Source of the DNA: Sunxiuqinia indica
GTDB lineage: Bacteria > Bacteroidota > Bacteroidia > Bacteroidales > Prolixibacteraceae
Assembly: GCF_009847015.1 (NCBI RefSeq)
Contig: NZ_WVEM01000010.1
Span: forward strand, 111,590-175,589
Direction of reading: 5' to 3'
Length of the DNA: 64,000 nt
The notes beneath the pieces were generated by a model. The model had not been told where the DNA came from, ran no database searches, and was given only the letters and a program-made list of their open reading frames with translations. Both the position numbers and the translations under genes were made by a program. Shown here piece after piece: positions 9,601-17,310 of the stretch (position 1 is the stretch's first letter; each line of letters begins with the position of its first letter).

Positions 9601-9784
9601 GGTAGCCAGCTTGGGTTTCATTCCAATGGCGTTTAACTCGGGACCGGGATCTGAAGTGCAACGACCACTGGCGACGGTGGTTATAGGAGGTTTGATTACC
9701 TCTACTTTGCTAACTCTTTTGGTGTTGCCAACCATTTATCTGTGGGTTGAAAAGCGGAGAAAGAAACCGGCTGCGATTCAATAA
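6698..9784 (+). CDS. Heavy-metal efflux RND transporter, CusA/CzcA family
   Basis: 1028 residues, the normal RND length, with 12 predicted membrane helices and two large periplasmic loops. The HME-RND signature in helix 4, DFGMVVDGSVVMVEN, lies at about 394-408 and carries the proton-relay acidic residues. The start (IIEFSVRQKFVAL) and the SLPDVTPVQV segment are typical of CusA/CzcA. It exports monovalent or divalent metal ions powered by proton influx. It is the last gene of the operon, followed directly by a terminator. No metal sensor gene lies next to it. Confidence 0.93.
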   Translation: MLNKIIEFSVRQKFVALSLVVLMAGAGVYSLLRIPINSLPDVTPVQVLVITKAGRYSPYDVEKLVSYPIETAMNGLPDVKEVRSISQFGLSAVTVEFQESTDIYFARQMVSQRLQSIADELPPDVSAPQLGPISTALGEIYQYEVKGENYSLTELREIQDWLIAPQLKVVKGVTEINSFGGFVKQYDVIIQPGKMRNYGVGIQDIISAIEQNNSVSGGNYLEHNREQYIVRGFGQINKKEDILNIVVTKLDNKPVFIKDLADVELGTQIRQGGVTRDGKGEVVTGIVMMLRGGNGREVIAGIDEKITSINQSLPEGVEIEKFYDQSDLIERTTGTITTNLVEGGFLVIVVLLLMLGEISGAIIVAMVIPFSMLFAFIGMREFGLAANLMSLGAIDFGMVVDGSVVMVENIIRRLHDSKKGQSTDETIVSAAKQVARPIFFGVLIILMVYVPIMTFSGMEGILYRPMAITVAAAVLGSLLLALVFIPSISALVFRRGVKPRKNWLVNWLQPIYQRFLERNIQKRVVVLSIALAVFGLSMVVMFRLGSEFLPELEEGSILVEQVRMPSVTLEESIENANWLAGQLMKDIPEIKTVVPKTGRSDLANDWMGVHQTDVWVVLKNPDEWREGISKPDIIAQIEPYLKTEPGLAYNFTQPIAMRVDELTSGVKSDLAVKIYGEDLDELNRIGEAVSKVVAGMEGTDNFFVEQPIGQPYLTIEIDREAVASFGLNVDEVQQVIEAGIGGQVAGQVYEGQRRFDIQVRYPEDIRKQLQQIQEIPVHLANGQFIPLKRVSKIIAQEGPREIQRENGWRRLIVGVNIQNIDIGTYVANLQQGINNQANVPSGYFLEYGGTFENQRRAMNHLLLVVPLSLFIIIGLLYLNFGNMRYAMIILLNLPFALSGGVFLLWMRGMYLSVSASIGFVALFGVAVLNGIVLLDHINELRKESKLSLKKTVISGAADRLRPVLMTALVASLGFIPMAFNSGPGSEVQRPLATVVIGGLITSTLLTLLVLPTIYLWVEKRRKKPAAIQ

Positions 9785-9808
9785 GAGCAAGTCGCGAAAA
9801 GGTATGAG

Positions 9809-9840
9809 AAGGAGAAGCTGACTACAGGTTCTCCTTTTTA
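9809..9840 (+). terminator. Terminator of the efflux operon
   Basis: An 8-bp stem (9809-9816 with 9829-9836), a 12-nt loop and a T-rich tail. Confidence 0.75.
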
Positions 9841-9844
9841 TTTT

Positions 9845-10747
9845 TTATGATCTACTTAATTGTGCCTTTTCTTCGGTAACCGTTAAAATATAATCGGCAC
9901 CAAAAACCAAGGGTAAATTGCGCGCAATGTGTCCGGCTGGAAAATCAAAGCAAACCGGGTAGTTGTAATCTTTTACCGCATCACGAATAATCTCCAGTGC
10001 CGTTTGTCCAAATGGCGAATCATTGTTTTTCATGTCGGTAAATCCACCAACGAGCAGCCCGCGAAGTTTGGCGAGTTTCCCCGACAATTTCAGGCTGTGC
10101 ATTATGCGATCAAGGTGATACAAGTATTCAGCTAAATCTTCAATAAACAGAATCTTTCCATCAGTTTGAGGTTCCAAAGGGGTTCCTAATAAGCTGTAAA
10201 CGATCGACAGATTACCCCCAATTACCTGGGCAGACGTATTTCCATTTCGGTTAAATTCATGAGGTGGAACAAGCACATCCGAACTTTTGCCTTTTAGCAC
10301 GTTTATCAATTCAGTAAAACTCTCGGAAGGTTGATTTTCTTTTAAAAAGAAAGCTGGCATTGCTCCATGAATACTGCAAAATCCTTCTTTTTGAAAAAGA
10401 GCATGCAAAACGGTAATGTCGCTGAAGCCAACCAACCATTTCGGCTGTTTCTGGAAATTTGAAAGGTTAAGTTTATCTGCAATACGAATAGCGCCATAAC
10501 CTCCACGTGCGCAGATAATGGCTTTGCAATCCGGATCGTCAAAAGCCAATTGTAAATCATTTAAACGTTCTTCATCTTTTGCGGCAAATTGAAAGTGATT
10601 GCTGAAAGTATGGGGTGCTACCAGAACTTCAAATCCCTGTTTCTGAAGCAAGTTGATACCTGGAACGATTTTATCTTTTTGCACTTTTCCTGATGGAGAA
10701 ACAATTCGTATTCGATCGCCTGATTGTAAAAAGTCTGGTTTCTGCAT
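9845..10747 (-). CDS. ldcA: LD-carboxypeptidase, peptidase family S66
   Basis: 300 residues. It matches muramoyltetrapeptide LD-carboxypeptidase (LdcA/MccF group), which removes the terminal D-Ala from murein tetrapeptides during peptidoglycan recycling. Visible motifs are GDRIRIVSPSGKV at the start, the RGGYGAIRI strand, the nucleophile elbow GFSDITVLH (Ser of GFSD), and the later catalytic Glu/His region (LFIEDLAE and GHIARNLPL). No signal peptide, consistent with a cytoplasmic enzyme. Confidence 0.9.
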   Translation of the reverse strand: MQKPDFLQSGDRIRIVSPSGKVQKDKIVPGINLLQKQGFEVLVAPHTFSNHFQFAAKDEERLNDLQLAFDDPDCKAIICARGGYGAIRIADKLNLSNFQKQPKWLVGFSDITVLHALFQKEGFCSIHGAMPAFFLKENQPSESFTELINVLKGKSSDVLVPPHEFNRNGNTSAQVIGGNLSIVYSLLGTPLEPQTDGKILFIEDLAEYLYHLDRIMHSLKLSGKLAKLRGLLVGGFTDMKNNDSPFGQTALEIIRDAVKDYNYPVCFDFPAGHIARNLPLVFGADYILTVTEEKAQLSRS

Positions 10748-10863
10748 TCCTGTTCATTTTAGATTGGATGAAGTTACAAATCTTCCGGGTGGCTGAAAAC
10801 CATATTTCAAATAAAATCGTATCACCCAAAATAGTTCCAGCAGTAATTTATATTCAAACTAAA

Positions 10864-11514
10864 ATGAGAAAACGAGTTGGTATTATCGGTTCAGGAGACG
10901 TTGGCCGTGCGTTGGCTGATGGCTTCTTAAAATATGGTTTTGAAGTGAAAATTGGCACCCGAAATCCGGATCGGCTGATTGATTGGCTAAAAAAGTCTGG
11001 TGAAAAAGCTACGGTTTGTAGTTTTGAGGAGGCCGCGCATTTTGGCGATTTGGTGGTGCTGGCGGTAAAAGGCAATGCCGCGGAGTTTGCGCTTGACATG
11101 GCCGGAGCAGCTACTTTGCATGAGAAAACAGTGATCGATACGTGCAATCCGATAAGTGAAGAGCCATTAGAAAACGGGGTTCTGAACTTTTTTACAAAGC
11201 CTAACTTCTCACTGATGGAGAAATTGCAAAATAAGTATTCTCGCATTCATTTTGTGAAGGCGTTCAATAGTGTTGGCAATGCCTTAATGGTCGATCCGCA
11301 GTTTGAAGAGGGTAGACCAACCATGTTTATTTGTGGAAACAATGACAAAGCCAAAGGAGATGTTCAAGAAGTTTTGGACTTATTTGGTTGGGATGTCGCA
11401 GATCTAGGTAAAGTTGAAGCGGCTCGTGCCATTGAGCCCTTGTGCATGCTGTGGTGCATCCCGGGCTTTTTGAATAACGAATGGAATCATGCCTTTAAGC
11501 TATTAAAAAAATAA
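10864..11514 (+). CDS. NADPH-dependent F420 reductase-like / NAD(P)-binding oxidoreductase
   Basis: 216 residues from the ATG at 10864, where the Rossmann fold begins immediately (KRVGIIGSGDVGRALADG). The glycine motif G-x-G-x-x-G and the N-R-D/T-R-N-P strand end match the NADP oxidoreductase, coenzyme F420-dependent family; Bacteroidota lack F420, so the acceptor is probably another small molecule. Other landmarks are VKAFNSVGNALM near 135 and the C-terminal ARAIEPLCMLW. An in-frame extension upstream to 10693 would overlap the divergent ldcA start and is rejected. Confidence 0.82.
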   Translation: MRKRVGIIGSGDVGRALADGFLKYGFEVKIGTRNPDRLIDWLKKSGEKATVCSFEEAAHFGDLVVLAVKGNAAEFALDMAGAATLHEKTVIDTCNPISEEPLENGVLNFFTKPNFSLMEKLQNKYSRIHFVKAFNSVGNALMVDPQFEEGRPTMFICGNNDKAKGDVQEVLDLFGWDVADLGKVEAARAIEPLCMLWCIPGFLNNEWNHAFKLLKK

Positions 11515-11542
11515 GCTTGATTCAAGATCTTGAATCAAGCTT
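11513..11542. terminator. 30-bp perfect palindrome at the reductase stop codon
   Basis: Two perfect 15-nt arms meet with no loop, and the left arm includes the last two bases of the stop codon. There is no T run, so it is a hairpin terminator without the usual tail, or a binding site. Confidence 0.5.
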
Positions 11543-11682
11543 ACCTCAGTAAAAACAAGTATTTATTTTGTTTTCGAATTGATTGATTGTAACAAATGTA
11601 AAGAATTTTCGAATTAATTGTTCTTTTAATCCAAATAAATTTGGCTTTATCTTAAAAACTTTCCACTGCTGAAATATGGTCG

Positions 11683-13059
11683 TTATTTCTGTTTTAATTT
11701 AACAGTAAAATGTCTCATAATTGGAGCTTCCTCCACAATTTGAAATCCCGATTGAATACTATTCCTTCTCTCGAAAATATTCATTAAGCCTGTTGCCACT
11801 ACGTCCATGTGATTGTTGGTGTAGGTACGGCGAGGAATTGCCAGCCGCAGAAACTCCAATTTTGGATAGCGATTTTGCTTTGTTTCCGGATCTCGATCGG
11901 CTAGCAATGTGCCAACTTCCACTCCTCGAACTCCCGCTTCTAAATACAGCTCAATGGCTAAGGTTTGAGCAACATATTCTTCTTTTGGGATCCGGGGTAA
12001 AAAGCTTTTTGCATCAACAAATACAGCATGTCCGCCCAACGGTTTTTGCACAGGAATTCCGGCATCAATGAGTTGGTTGCCGAGGTAATGAACCTGCCTG
12101 ATTCTATTCTCCAGATAATCACCGTTCGTGACTTCATCCAGTCCAACAGCCAGCGCATTCATATCGCGGCCAGCCATACCTCCATAGGTATTAAAACCTT
12201 CGTACATAATATTGAAAACCATGGCTTGTTTGTACCAATTCTCATTGCGCATTGCCAGGATTCCTCCAATATTAACAATCCCATCTTTTTTGCTACTCAT
12301 GGTCATTCCATCGGCATATTGATACATTTCAGCAACGATTTCTCTGATGCTTTTATTCGCATAGCCTTCTTCCCTGTTTTGAATAAACCAGGCATTCTCA
12401 GCAAAACGAGCCGAATCAAAAATAACAGGAATGCCATATTGATCTGCAGCTGCTCTAATTTGTTTTATGTTTTTCATTGAAACAGGTTGACCTCCAGAGC
12501 TATTGCACGTCAGGGTGACAATAATTAGGGGAATCTGTTCTTTGGTATGGCTCTCCAAAACGTTGGTAAGCTTTTCGATATCGATGTTCCCTTTAAAAGG
12601 ATGACCGCCATTGGTGTCAAATGCCTCGTCAATAGTGCAGTCGATCGCTTTTGCTTTTCGAAATTCGATATGTCCTTTTGTAGTGTCGAAATGAGAGTTT
12701 CCGGGAACTACCTGTCCTTCTTTTACTAATACAGAGAACAGCACATTTTCAGCAGCTCTTCCCTGGTGAACAGGTAAAAAATAATCGAACCCGAATATCT
12801 CTTTAACTTTATCTTTTAAATGATGAAAAGATGATGATCCGGCATAGCTTTCATCTCCGGTCATTAATGCGCCCCACTGGCGGTCGCTCATTGCTCCGGT
12901 TCCACTGTCGGTTAACAAGTCGATAAAAACTTGATCGCTCCGCAAATTGAATAAATTGTAATGCGCTTCGTCTATCCATTTTTCCCTTTGTTTGCGGGTA
13001 CTTTGGTAGATCGGCTCTACCATTTTTATTTTATAATTTTCTGCAAAAGGTAAATCCAT
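11683..13059 (-). CDS. tnaA: Tryptophanase (L-tryptophan indole-lyase)
   Basis: 458 residues of the beta-eliminating lyase family, which cleaves Trp to indole, pyruvate and ammonia using PLP. Family landmarks are IDLLTDSGTGAMS, HQGRAAENVLF, FDSARFAENA and the PLP lysine in MSSKKDG (K257/K258). The choice between tryptophanase and tyrosine phenol-lyase rests on VRGVEVG near the C-terminus. Phenol-lyases have M-E-R there, where the Arg binds the phenol, while this protein has V-E-V like tryptophanases. The gene is monocistronic. Indole release would make it a signalling or catabolic enzyme. Confidence 0.9.
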   Translation of the reverse strand: MDLPFAENYKIKMVEPIYQSTRKQREKWIDEAHYNLFNLRSDQVFIDLLTDSGTGAMSDRQWGALMTGDESYAGSSSFHHLKDKVKEIFGFDYFLPVHQGRAAENVLFSVLVKEGQVVPGNSHFDTTKGHIEFRKAKAIDCTIDEAFDTNGGHPFKGNIDIEKLTNVLESHTKEQIPLIIVTLTCNSSGGQPVSMKNIKQIRAAADQYGIPVIFDSARFAENAWFIQNREEGYANKSIREIVAEMYQYADGMTMSSKKDGIVNIGGILAMRNENWYKQAMVFNIMYEGFNTYGGMAGRDMNALAVGLDEVTNGDYLENRIRQVHYLGNQLIDAGIPVQKPLGGHAVFVDAKSFLPRIPKEEYVAQTLAIELYLEAGVRGVEVGTLLADRDPETKQNRYPKLEFLRLAIPRRTYTNNHMDVVATGLMNIFERRNSIQSGFQIVEEAPIMRHFTVKLKQK

Positions 13060-13190
13060 TCCTTGCTTATTTTAGGTGAAAAAATAATCAAACTACAATC
13101 TCAGTTTAGAGTGCAGGAATGGGGAAAGCATCGCGGTTTTTGATGTTTTTGAGTGTAAATTTTATGGTTGTTTGAATATCCATAATCCAA

Positions 13191-13198
13191 CAAAAGTA
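13191..13198 (-). promoter_or_regulatory. Candidate -7 element for tnaA
   Basis: On the reverse strand the sequence is TACTTTTG, a match to TAnnTTTG. No TTG stands at the right distance upstream. It would give a leader of about 130 nt. Confidence 0.35.
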
Positions 13199-13240
13199 AG
13201 CTCTTTACTTCAGGAAAAGTATTAAAAATGTCAGTTCTGC

Positions 13241-14473
13241 CTAATTATTCTTCAATTCCAGAAACCATTTTAACGTGGCAAAGCCGAATGGTAGAATCGC
13301 CGATTTATGATTTACGTCAGGAAGTATAGTCAGCTGAACTTGTTGGGATATATTCAGTGCATCAAAATCCGCCTTAAGCTTTTGAGATACTTCTACCGGC
13401 ACGAAGGTGTCATTAGCGCCATGGTACAAATGAACAGGGGTCGCAATATCCCAGGCAGTAACGCTATTGGCTGAAAAAGCTTGCCTGATTGGCTCATAGG
13501 CAACACTGTCTTGATACCCTAAAATATAATCAGCCTGCAGGAGATCGTCGATTTGTGTGGTTAGTTGGGCGTTTATTTGCTCTCCCGATTGCACGCCATC
13601 AAAAAGGGCAGGAATTTTTGATGCATATTCATCAGCAAAAATTTCATCCAGTTCATTTGGAAATTGCTCATGGACATTGTAGGCATGCATCAGATAAGCT
13701 AAAAAGTAAGGCATGGGATAAGCCTCCTGATTCAAAATCAATGAGGTCGTGTAGTTGAGATCATATGGACCGGCACCGCACGAACTTGCTTTGAGTGTAT
13801 AGTCTTCAAGTCCAGCCTGTTCAATTGAGTCTTGCAGTTGCATGGTTGACCAACCACCTTGCGAGTATCCCATCAGGTACAGATCGTTGTTCAAATCAGC
13901 ATGAATATGCGCGCGCTTCGAAAACTCACGAGTGGCTTTCAGCATGTCAATCATTGAAGGAACAGTATTGTTTACTTCCAGATAGGGGTGTAAAACTTCT
14001 TGAGATTCACCAAATCCGGGATAATCCGGAATAACTACGATGAAGCCCATTGTGGAAACACTTTTCAAAAGTTTGAAAAGGTCACTGCCTGTGTCAACCG
14101 AGGGTGCTTTATTGTGTTCAACATAGGTGCCGTTTTGGAAGCTAATGACAGGATAACTGCCCGGGGTATCTGGCATGCAAACGACACCCGAAGCAAGAAG
14201 AGGCTTTCCTTGAAAGCTTGTTCGGTACGAGATTTTATAAAATGAGGCATCGGTAATTACTTCATCAGCTAATCCCTGTGCCTGATCAAACTGTTGTGCC
14301 ATTGCCGTAAAAATTAGCTTAGAAATACTGGGTTGCATCGAACCGATATATTCGTCCGATTCCAGCGTGTAGAATGTAGGTTCGTCAATAACCGGATCGT
14401 TGTTCTTAGAACATGAAATGATCAGGGCGCTGATTATCAGAAAAAAGGGGAGTGTTTTATAGTGAGTTTTCAT
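13241..14473 (-). CDS. Alpha/beta-hydrolase lipoprotein (secretory lipase/esterase-like)
   Basis: 410 residues with a lipoprotein signal (LIISALIISC-S, acylation near Cys21). The catalytic core is an alpha/beta hydrolase. The oxyanion/strand region is FIVVIPDYPGFGES, the nucleophile elbow is GYSQGGWS, an acidic residue follows YHGANDTFVP, and the histidine is in PDVNHKSA near the C-terminus. This order and the long lid insert resemble secretory lipases and prolyl-oligopeptidase-like esterases. It probably faces the periplasm or cell surface. Substrate unknown. Confidence 0.8.
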   Translation of the reverse strand: MKTHYKTLPFFLIISALIISCSKNNDPVIDEPTFYTLESDEYIGSMQPSISKLIFTAMAQQFDQAQGLADEVITDASFYKISYRTSFQGKPLLASGVVCMPDTPGSYPVISFQNGTYVEHNKAPSVDTGSDLFKLLKSVSTMGFIVVIPDYPGFGESQEVLHPYLEVNNTVPSMIDMLKATREFSKRAHIHADLNNDLYLMGYSQGGWSTMQLQDSIEQAGLEDYTLKASSCGAGPYDLNYTTSLILNQEAYPMPYFLAYLMHAYNVHEQFPNELDEIFADEYASKIPALFDGVQSGEQINAQLTTQIDDLLQADYILGYQDSVAYEPIRQAFSANSVTAWDIATPVHLYHGANDTFVPVEVSQKLKADFDALNISQQVQLTILPDVNHKSAILPFGFATLKWFLELKNN

Positions 14474-14496
14474 CGTATTTTTATTTATTTTAAAGT

Positions 14497-14880
14497 TTAC
14501 TTTTTATCGTTAAAGCCAAGCTCGGCTGCAGATTGACGAAGAAAATCACGTGTGTAGTAATCTTTGTCTACAATTTCACCGTTCCATATCATCACATCAA
14601 GGTCAATGGTTCGAGGGCCGAATTTTATTTGCGTTCGATCGCGTTTTAATTGGTCTTCAATACCCTTCAAGTAAATAACTAACTCTTTTTGCGACCAGTT
14701 TGTTTCAATTTTGATTGCTCCATTGGTAAAATCAGCCTGGTTTGTATAACCAACCGGTTTTGTTTTTATCATTTTGGAAACTTCCAAGATAAGAAGATCT
14801 TTTTTTAGAAGCTTCAGAGCTTGCTGAATATTTTTTTCTGCTTCAATGTTCGAACCGATGCCAATGATACAAGTATTCAT
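14497..14880 (-). CDS. folK: HPPK: 6-hydroxymethyl-7,8-dihydropterin pyrophosphokinase
   Basis: 127 residues, slightly short of E. coli FolK (159). It transfers pyrophosphate from ATP to 6-hydroxymethyl-7,8-dihydropterin in folate synthesis. The start (IIGIGSNI), the pterin-binding PVGYTNQADFTNGAI and the signature FGPRTIDLDVMIW (about 90-102) are all present. The start codon overlaps the stop of the upstream aldolase-like gene by 4 nt, indicating translational coupling. Confidence 0.92.
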   Translation of the reverse strand: MNTCIIGIGSNIEAEKNIQQALKLLKKDLLILEVSKMIKTKPVGYTNQADFTNGAIKIETNWSQKELVIYLKGIEDQLKRDRTQIKFGPRTIDLDVMIWNGEIVDKDYYTRDFLRQSAAELGFNDKK

Positions 14881-15230
14881 TTTTCAGATTCCATTTGAAA
14901 AGAGACTGATTCGGCGAAACGTAACGCATGTGGTTTGTCTACTTCAACTTTTGCCCAAAGCACCAATTCATCTTCCATAATCATTTCCAGTAGGTTTTTG
15001 GTCAATACTTCCAGTAGTTTAAATCGGCCTTCCTGCACGTAAGCAATTACCTTTTTAGTTATTTTCTTGTAATCGTAAATACCTTCCGGATCGTCTGATT
15101 CCAGCGCTCGTTCGGGTATTGAAACTTCGATTTCAAGATTAATGATGACATCTTGCTTGTTGATCAGTTCTTCAGGGTTGAAACCGATAAATGTACGAAG
15201 TAAGAGGTTTTTAACGCAAATTCGTGCCAT
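14877..15230 (-). CDS. folX: FolB/FolX family: dihydroneopterin aldolase or triphosphate epimerase
   Basis: 117 residues of the tunnelling-fold pterin family. Across its length it looks closer to E. coli FolX than FolB: RTFIGF-x-x-EE at about 11-19, NKQDVIINLEIE, YKKITKKVIAYV, RFKLLEVLT, and VDKPHALRFAESVS with the family lysine. FolX epimerises dihydroneopterin triphosphate to the monapterin form; FolB cleaves dihydroneopterin. The neighbouring FolM-like reductase favours FolX, but a bifunctional aldolase serving folate synthesis is equally possible because folK is coupled to it. Confidence 0.75.
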   Translation of the reverse strand: MARICVKNLLLRTFIGFNPEELINKQDVIINLEIEVSIPERALESDDPEGIYDYKKITKKVIAYVQEGRFKLLEVLTKNLLEMIMEDELVLWAKVEVDKPHALRFAESVSFQMESEK

Positions 15231-15239
15231 AGTTATTGA

Positions 15240-15965
15240 TTAGTTTTTTCCTAAGTTTTCACCGCCGTCAGCAAAAAGCAACTGCCCGGTTAGGTGGTCG
15301 TTTTCCAAAATAAAATCCAGACTGCGGATTATTGGCTCCAGGCCACCCGGCTTTTGCATCGGAATCTCTTTAGCCAGCTCCCAAAGATAATCTTCATCCT
15401 GATCTTCTGGTGGCAAAGTTACTCCGGGAGCGATTGCATTGACCCTTATTTTTGGGGCCAGCTCAAGTGCTGCCATTTTTGTCAATTCCCAGAGGGCTTT
15501 TTTCGATATCGAGTAAGCCGCAAAGTTTGACTTATTCGTTGTAATCCGGGTATCAACAAAATTAATGATTAATCCTTGCTTGGCATAATTTGCAAAATCT
15601 CGACTTAGCAAAAACGGAGCTTGAAAATTAACAGTCATTTGCTTTTGTAGTAATTCCAGAGCCGTATCTTTCAAATACGAGGGGTCAAAAACCGAGGCAT
15701 TATTAATCAACAAATCCAACGATTGAAATTTCTTCATTACGTCAGGAATTAATCGTTGTACCTCTTTTTCGTCCATTAAGTTGGCCTGAAAGATAGCAAA
15801 CTTGTTTTGCGCAAATTGTTTCGACAGTTCACTCTCCAATTCTTCGGCCTGCTTGCCTGATGAGTTGTAATGAAGGGCAATGTTCCATCCCTTTGAGGCC
15901 AGGTGATTTGCCAGCGTTTTCCCAATTCGTTTTGAAGCGCCTGTAATTAATGCCGTCTTTTTCAT
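15240..15965 (-). CDS. folM: Short-chain dehydrogenase, FolM/pteridine reductase-like
   Basis: 241 residues, classical SDR. The cofactor motif TGASKRIG fits T-G-x3-R-x-G, which marks pteridine reductases (PTR1/FolM) and NADPH use, rather than the common T-G-x3-G-x-G. Also present are NNASVFDPS, the catalytic Y-x-x-x-K in AAYSISKKAL, and NAIAPGVTLPP. It is 9 nt upstream of the FolX-like gene and heads the folM-folX-folK unit. Likely role: reducing a dihydropterin or dihydrofolate to the tetrahydro form; the exact substrate is inferred. Confidence 0.75.
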   Translation of the reverse strand: MKKTALITGASKRIGKTLANHLASKGWNIALHYNSSGKQAEELESELSKQFAQNKFAIFQANLMDEKEVQRLIPDVMKKFQSLDLLINNASVFDPSYLKDTALELLQKQMTVNFQAPFLLSRDFANYAKQGLIINFVDTRITTNKSNFAAYSISKKALWELTKMAALELAPKIRVNAIAPGVTLPPEDQDEDYLWELAKEIPMQKPGGLEPIIRSLDFILENDHLTGQLLFADGGENLGKN

Positions 15966-16165
15966 ATCGAAATTTACTGTTTTATGTCAAAAATGACAAC
16001 AGCAGACTGTTGAATTTGTTTGCCAACGAACAATGCAAGTTGGACATCTCTCCGATGATATGTTAAGCAATAGGTTTCAGCAGAATCTGACGCAATTTTG
16101 AAACTAAAAGGTGGTAATTTCCATAAAATAGATTAGTAACTGAGTTTATCTAAAAATTGATAGCC

Positions 16166-17266
16166 ATGGAAGAAAAGATCATAACCATCGCGTTGTTGCC
16201 TTATTCCAAAGCGGAAGTGCTACGGTCGTTGCTTGAGGCAAAGGGGATTGATAGTTCATTGGAAAACATTAACCTGATACAAGGAGCTGTCGCGACAGGG
16301 GTGAAGGTTCGAATTCATGCCAAAGATGCCAAAAAAGCTTATCCTGTTTTAAACAAGTTGTTGGGTGAAACAGAAAGGACGGGGCCGAAGTCGGAGAACT
16401 TTATTCTTATACCGGTTGATTTTTCTGGTTATTCGTTGAAAGCTGCATCAATGGCTTTCGAAATTGCAAACAAGTTGGATTCCAGCGTTGTGTTCTATCA
16501 TGTCATTCCTCAACCAGATTATTTTACGATTCCATACTCTGATGTGATGGCTTTTGACGCTGGACTTTATGAGCATTTGAAAGGTCGTGAAGAGGCGGTT
16601 AATGAGGATTTTACTAAATTTTTGAGTAAGCTCAAAGAGCTGGTTGGAACATCTGTTTGGGAGACGGTGAAGATGGAACAGATCGTTAAAATGGGTTATC
16701 CTGAAGAAGATATTTTAGCCTATATTGAGTTGCACCCCCCACGATTGATTGTTATGGGAATAAAAGGTCCTTCAGAGGATTCGGATGCGGTTATGGGTAG
16801 CACTACTGCCGGAGTAATCTATCGGGCGGAAGTTCCGGTGTTGGTCATCCCCGAAAAGGCACCGCTACTCAATTTAGCTTCGGTTAAAAAAGTGGTTTAT
16901 GCAACCAATTTTGATGAGAAGGATTTTGTTGCAATCGATAAGTTAGTGGGTATTTTGAAACCGTTTAATACAGAAACGACCTGTTTGCACATTGGAGACC
17001 TGGAAGAAGGGGAGTTGGCAAAGACCAGGCTTCAGTTTATGAAGAAAGAGTTAAAACGGAAGTACAAAGATGATGCTCTTTCTTGTGAAATGGTTCATGG
17101 CCAGAATGTACTGGCTGATTTGGAGAACTATATTCAGGATAACGAGATTGATATTTTGTCACTCACAACACACAAGCGCAATATGATTACGCGGATCTTT
17201 AATCCAAGTATTGCGCGAAAAATGGTTTTCCATTTGAAAACACCTTTATTGGTGTTTCATGCGTGA
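16166..17266 (+). CDS. Universal stress protein with two Usp domains and an N-terminal DUF2007-like segment
   Basis: 366 residues from the ATG at 16166; an in-frame TTG three codons earlier is less likely. Residues 1-65 resemble the small DUF2007 (putative signal-transducing) domain, followed by two Usp domains at about 75-230 and 240-366. The first ends with the ATP-loop pattern GIKGPSEDSDAVMGSTTAGVIYRAEVPVLVI, close to G-x2-G-x9-G-[ST]. The second is more divergent and ends HLKTPLLVFHA. Such proteins bind nucleotides and respond to stress; no partner gene is adjacent. Confidence 0.85.
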   Translation: MEEKIITIALLPYSKAEVLRSLLEAKGIDSSLENINLIQGAVATGVKVRIHAKDAKKAYPVLNKLLGETERTGPKSENFILIPVDFSGYSLKAASMAFEIANKLDSSVVFYHVIPQPDYFTIPYSDVMAFDAGLYEHLKGREEAVNEDFTKFLSKLKELVGTSVWETVKMEQIVKMGYPEEDILAYIELHPPRLIVMGIKGPSEDSDAVMGSTTAGVIYRAEVPVLVIPEKAPLLNLASVKKVVYATNFDEKDFVAIDKLVGILKPFNTETTCLHIGDLEEGELAKTRLQFMKKELKRKYKDDALSCEMVHGQNVLADLENYIQDNEIDILSLTTHKRNMITRIFNPSIARKMVFHLKTPLLVFHA

Positions 17267-17280
17267 ATGAATGAGAGCTA

Positions 17281-17310
17281 AAAAGCCGGGCAACTGCCCG
17301 GCTTTTTTTT
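17281..17310. terminator. Bidirectional terminator between usp and ribE
   Basis: A perfect 11-bp stem (17281-17291 with 17296-17306), a 4-nt loop, a T8 run forward and an A run for the reverse direction. The ribE stop codon overlaps its end. Confidence 0.9.

Noticed and set aside
10693..10863. N-terminal extension of the F420-type reductase
   Set aside because: It overlaps the start of divergent ldcA and precedes a complete Rossmann N-terminus.
11683..13059. Tyrosine phenol-lyase as the identity of the lyase
   Set aside because: The phenol-binding Arg (M-E-R context) is Val in this protein, as in tryptophanases.
13106..13183. 25-codon frame in the tnaA leader as a TnaC-like peptide
   Set aside because: It contains no Trp and no terminator or Rho-type region is recognisable downstream, so a TnaC-like role is not supported.
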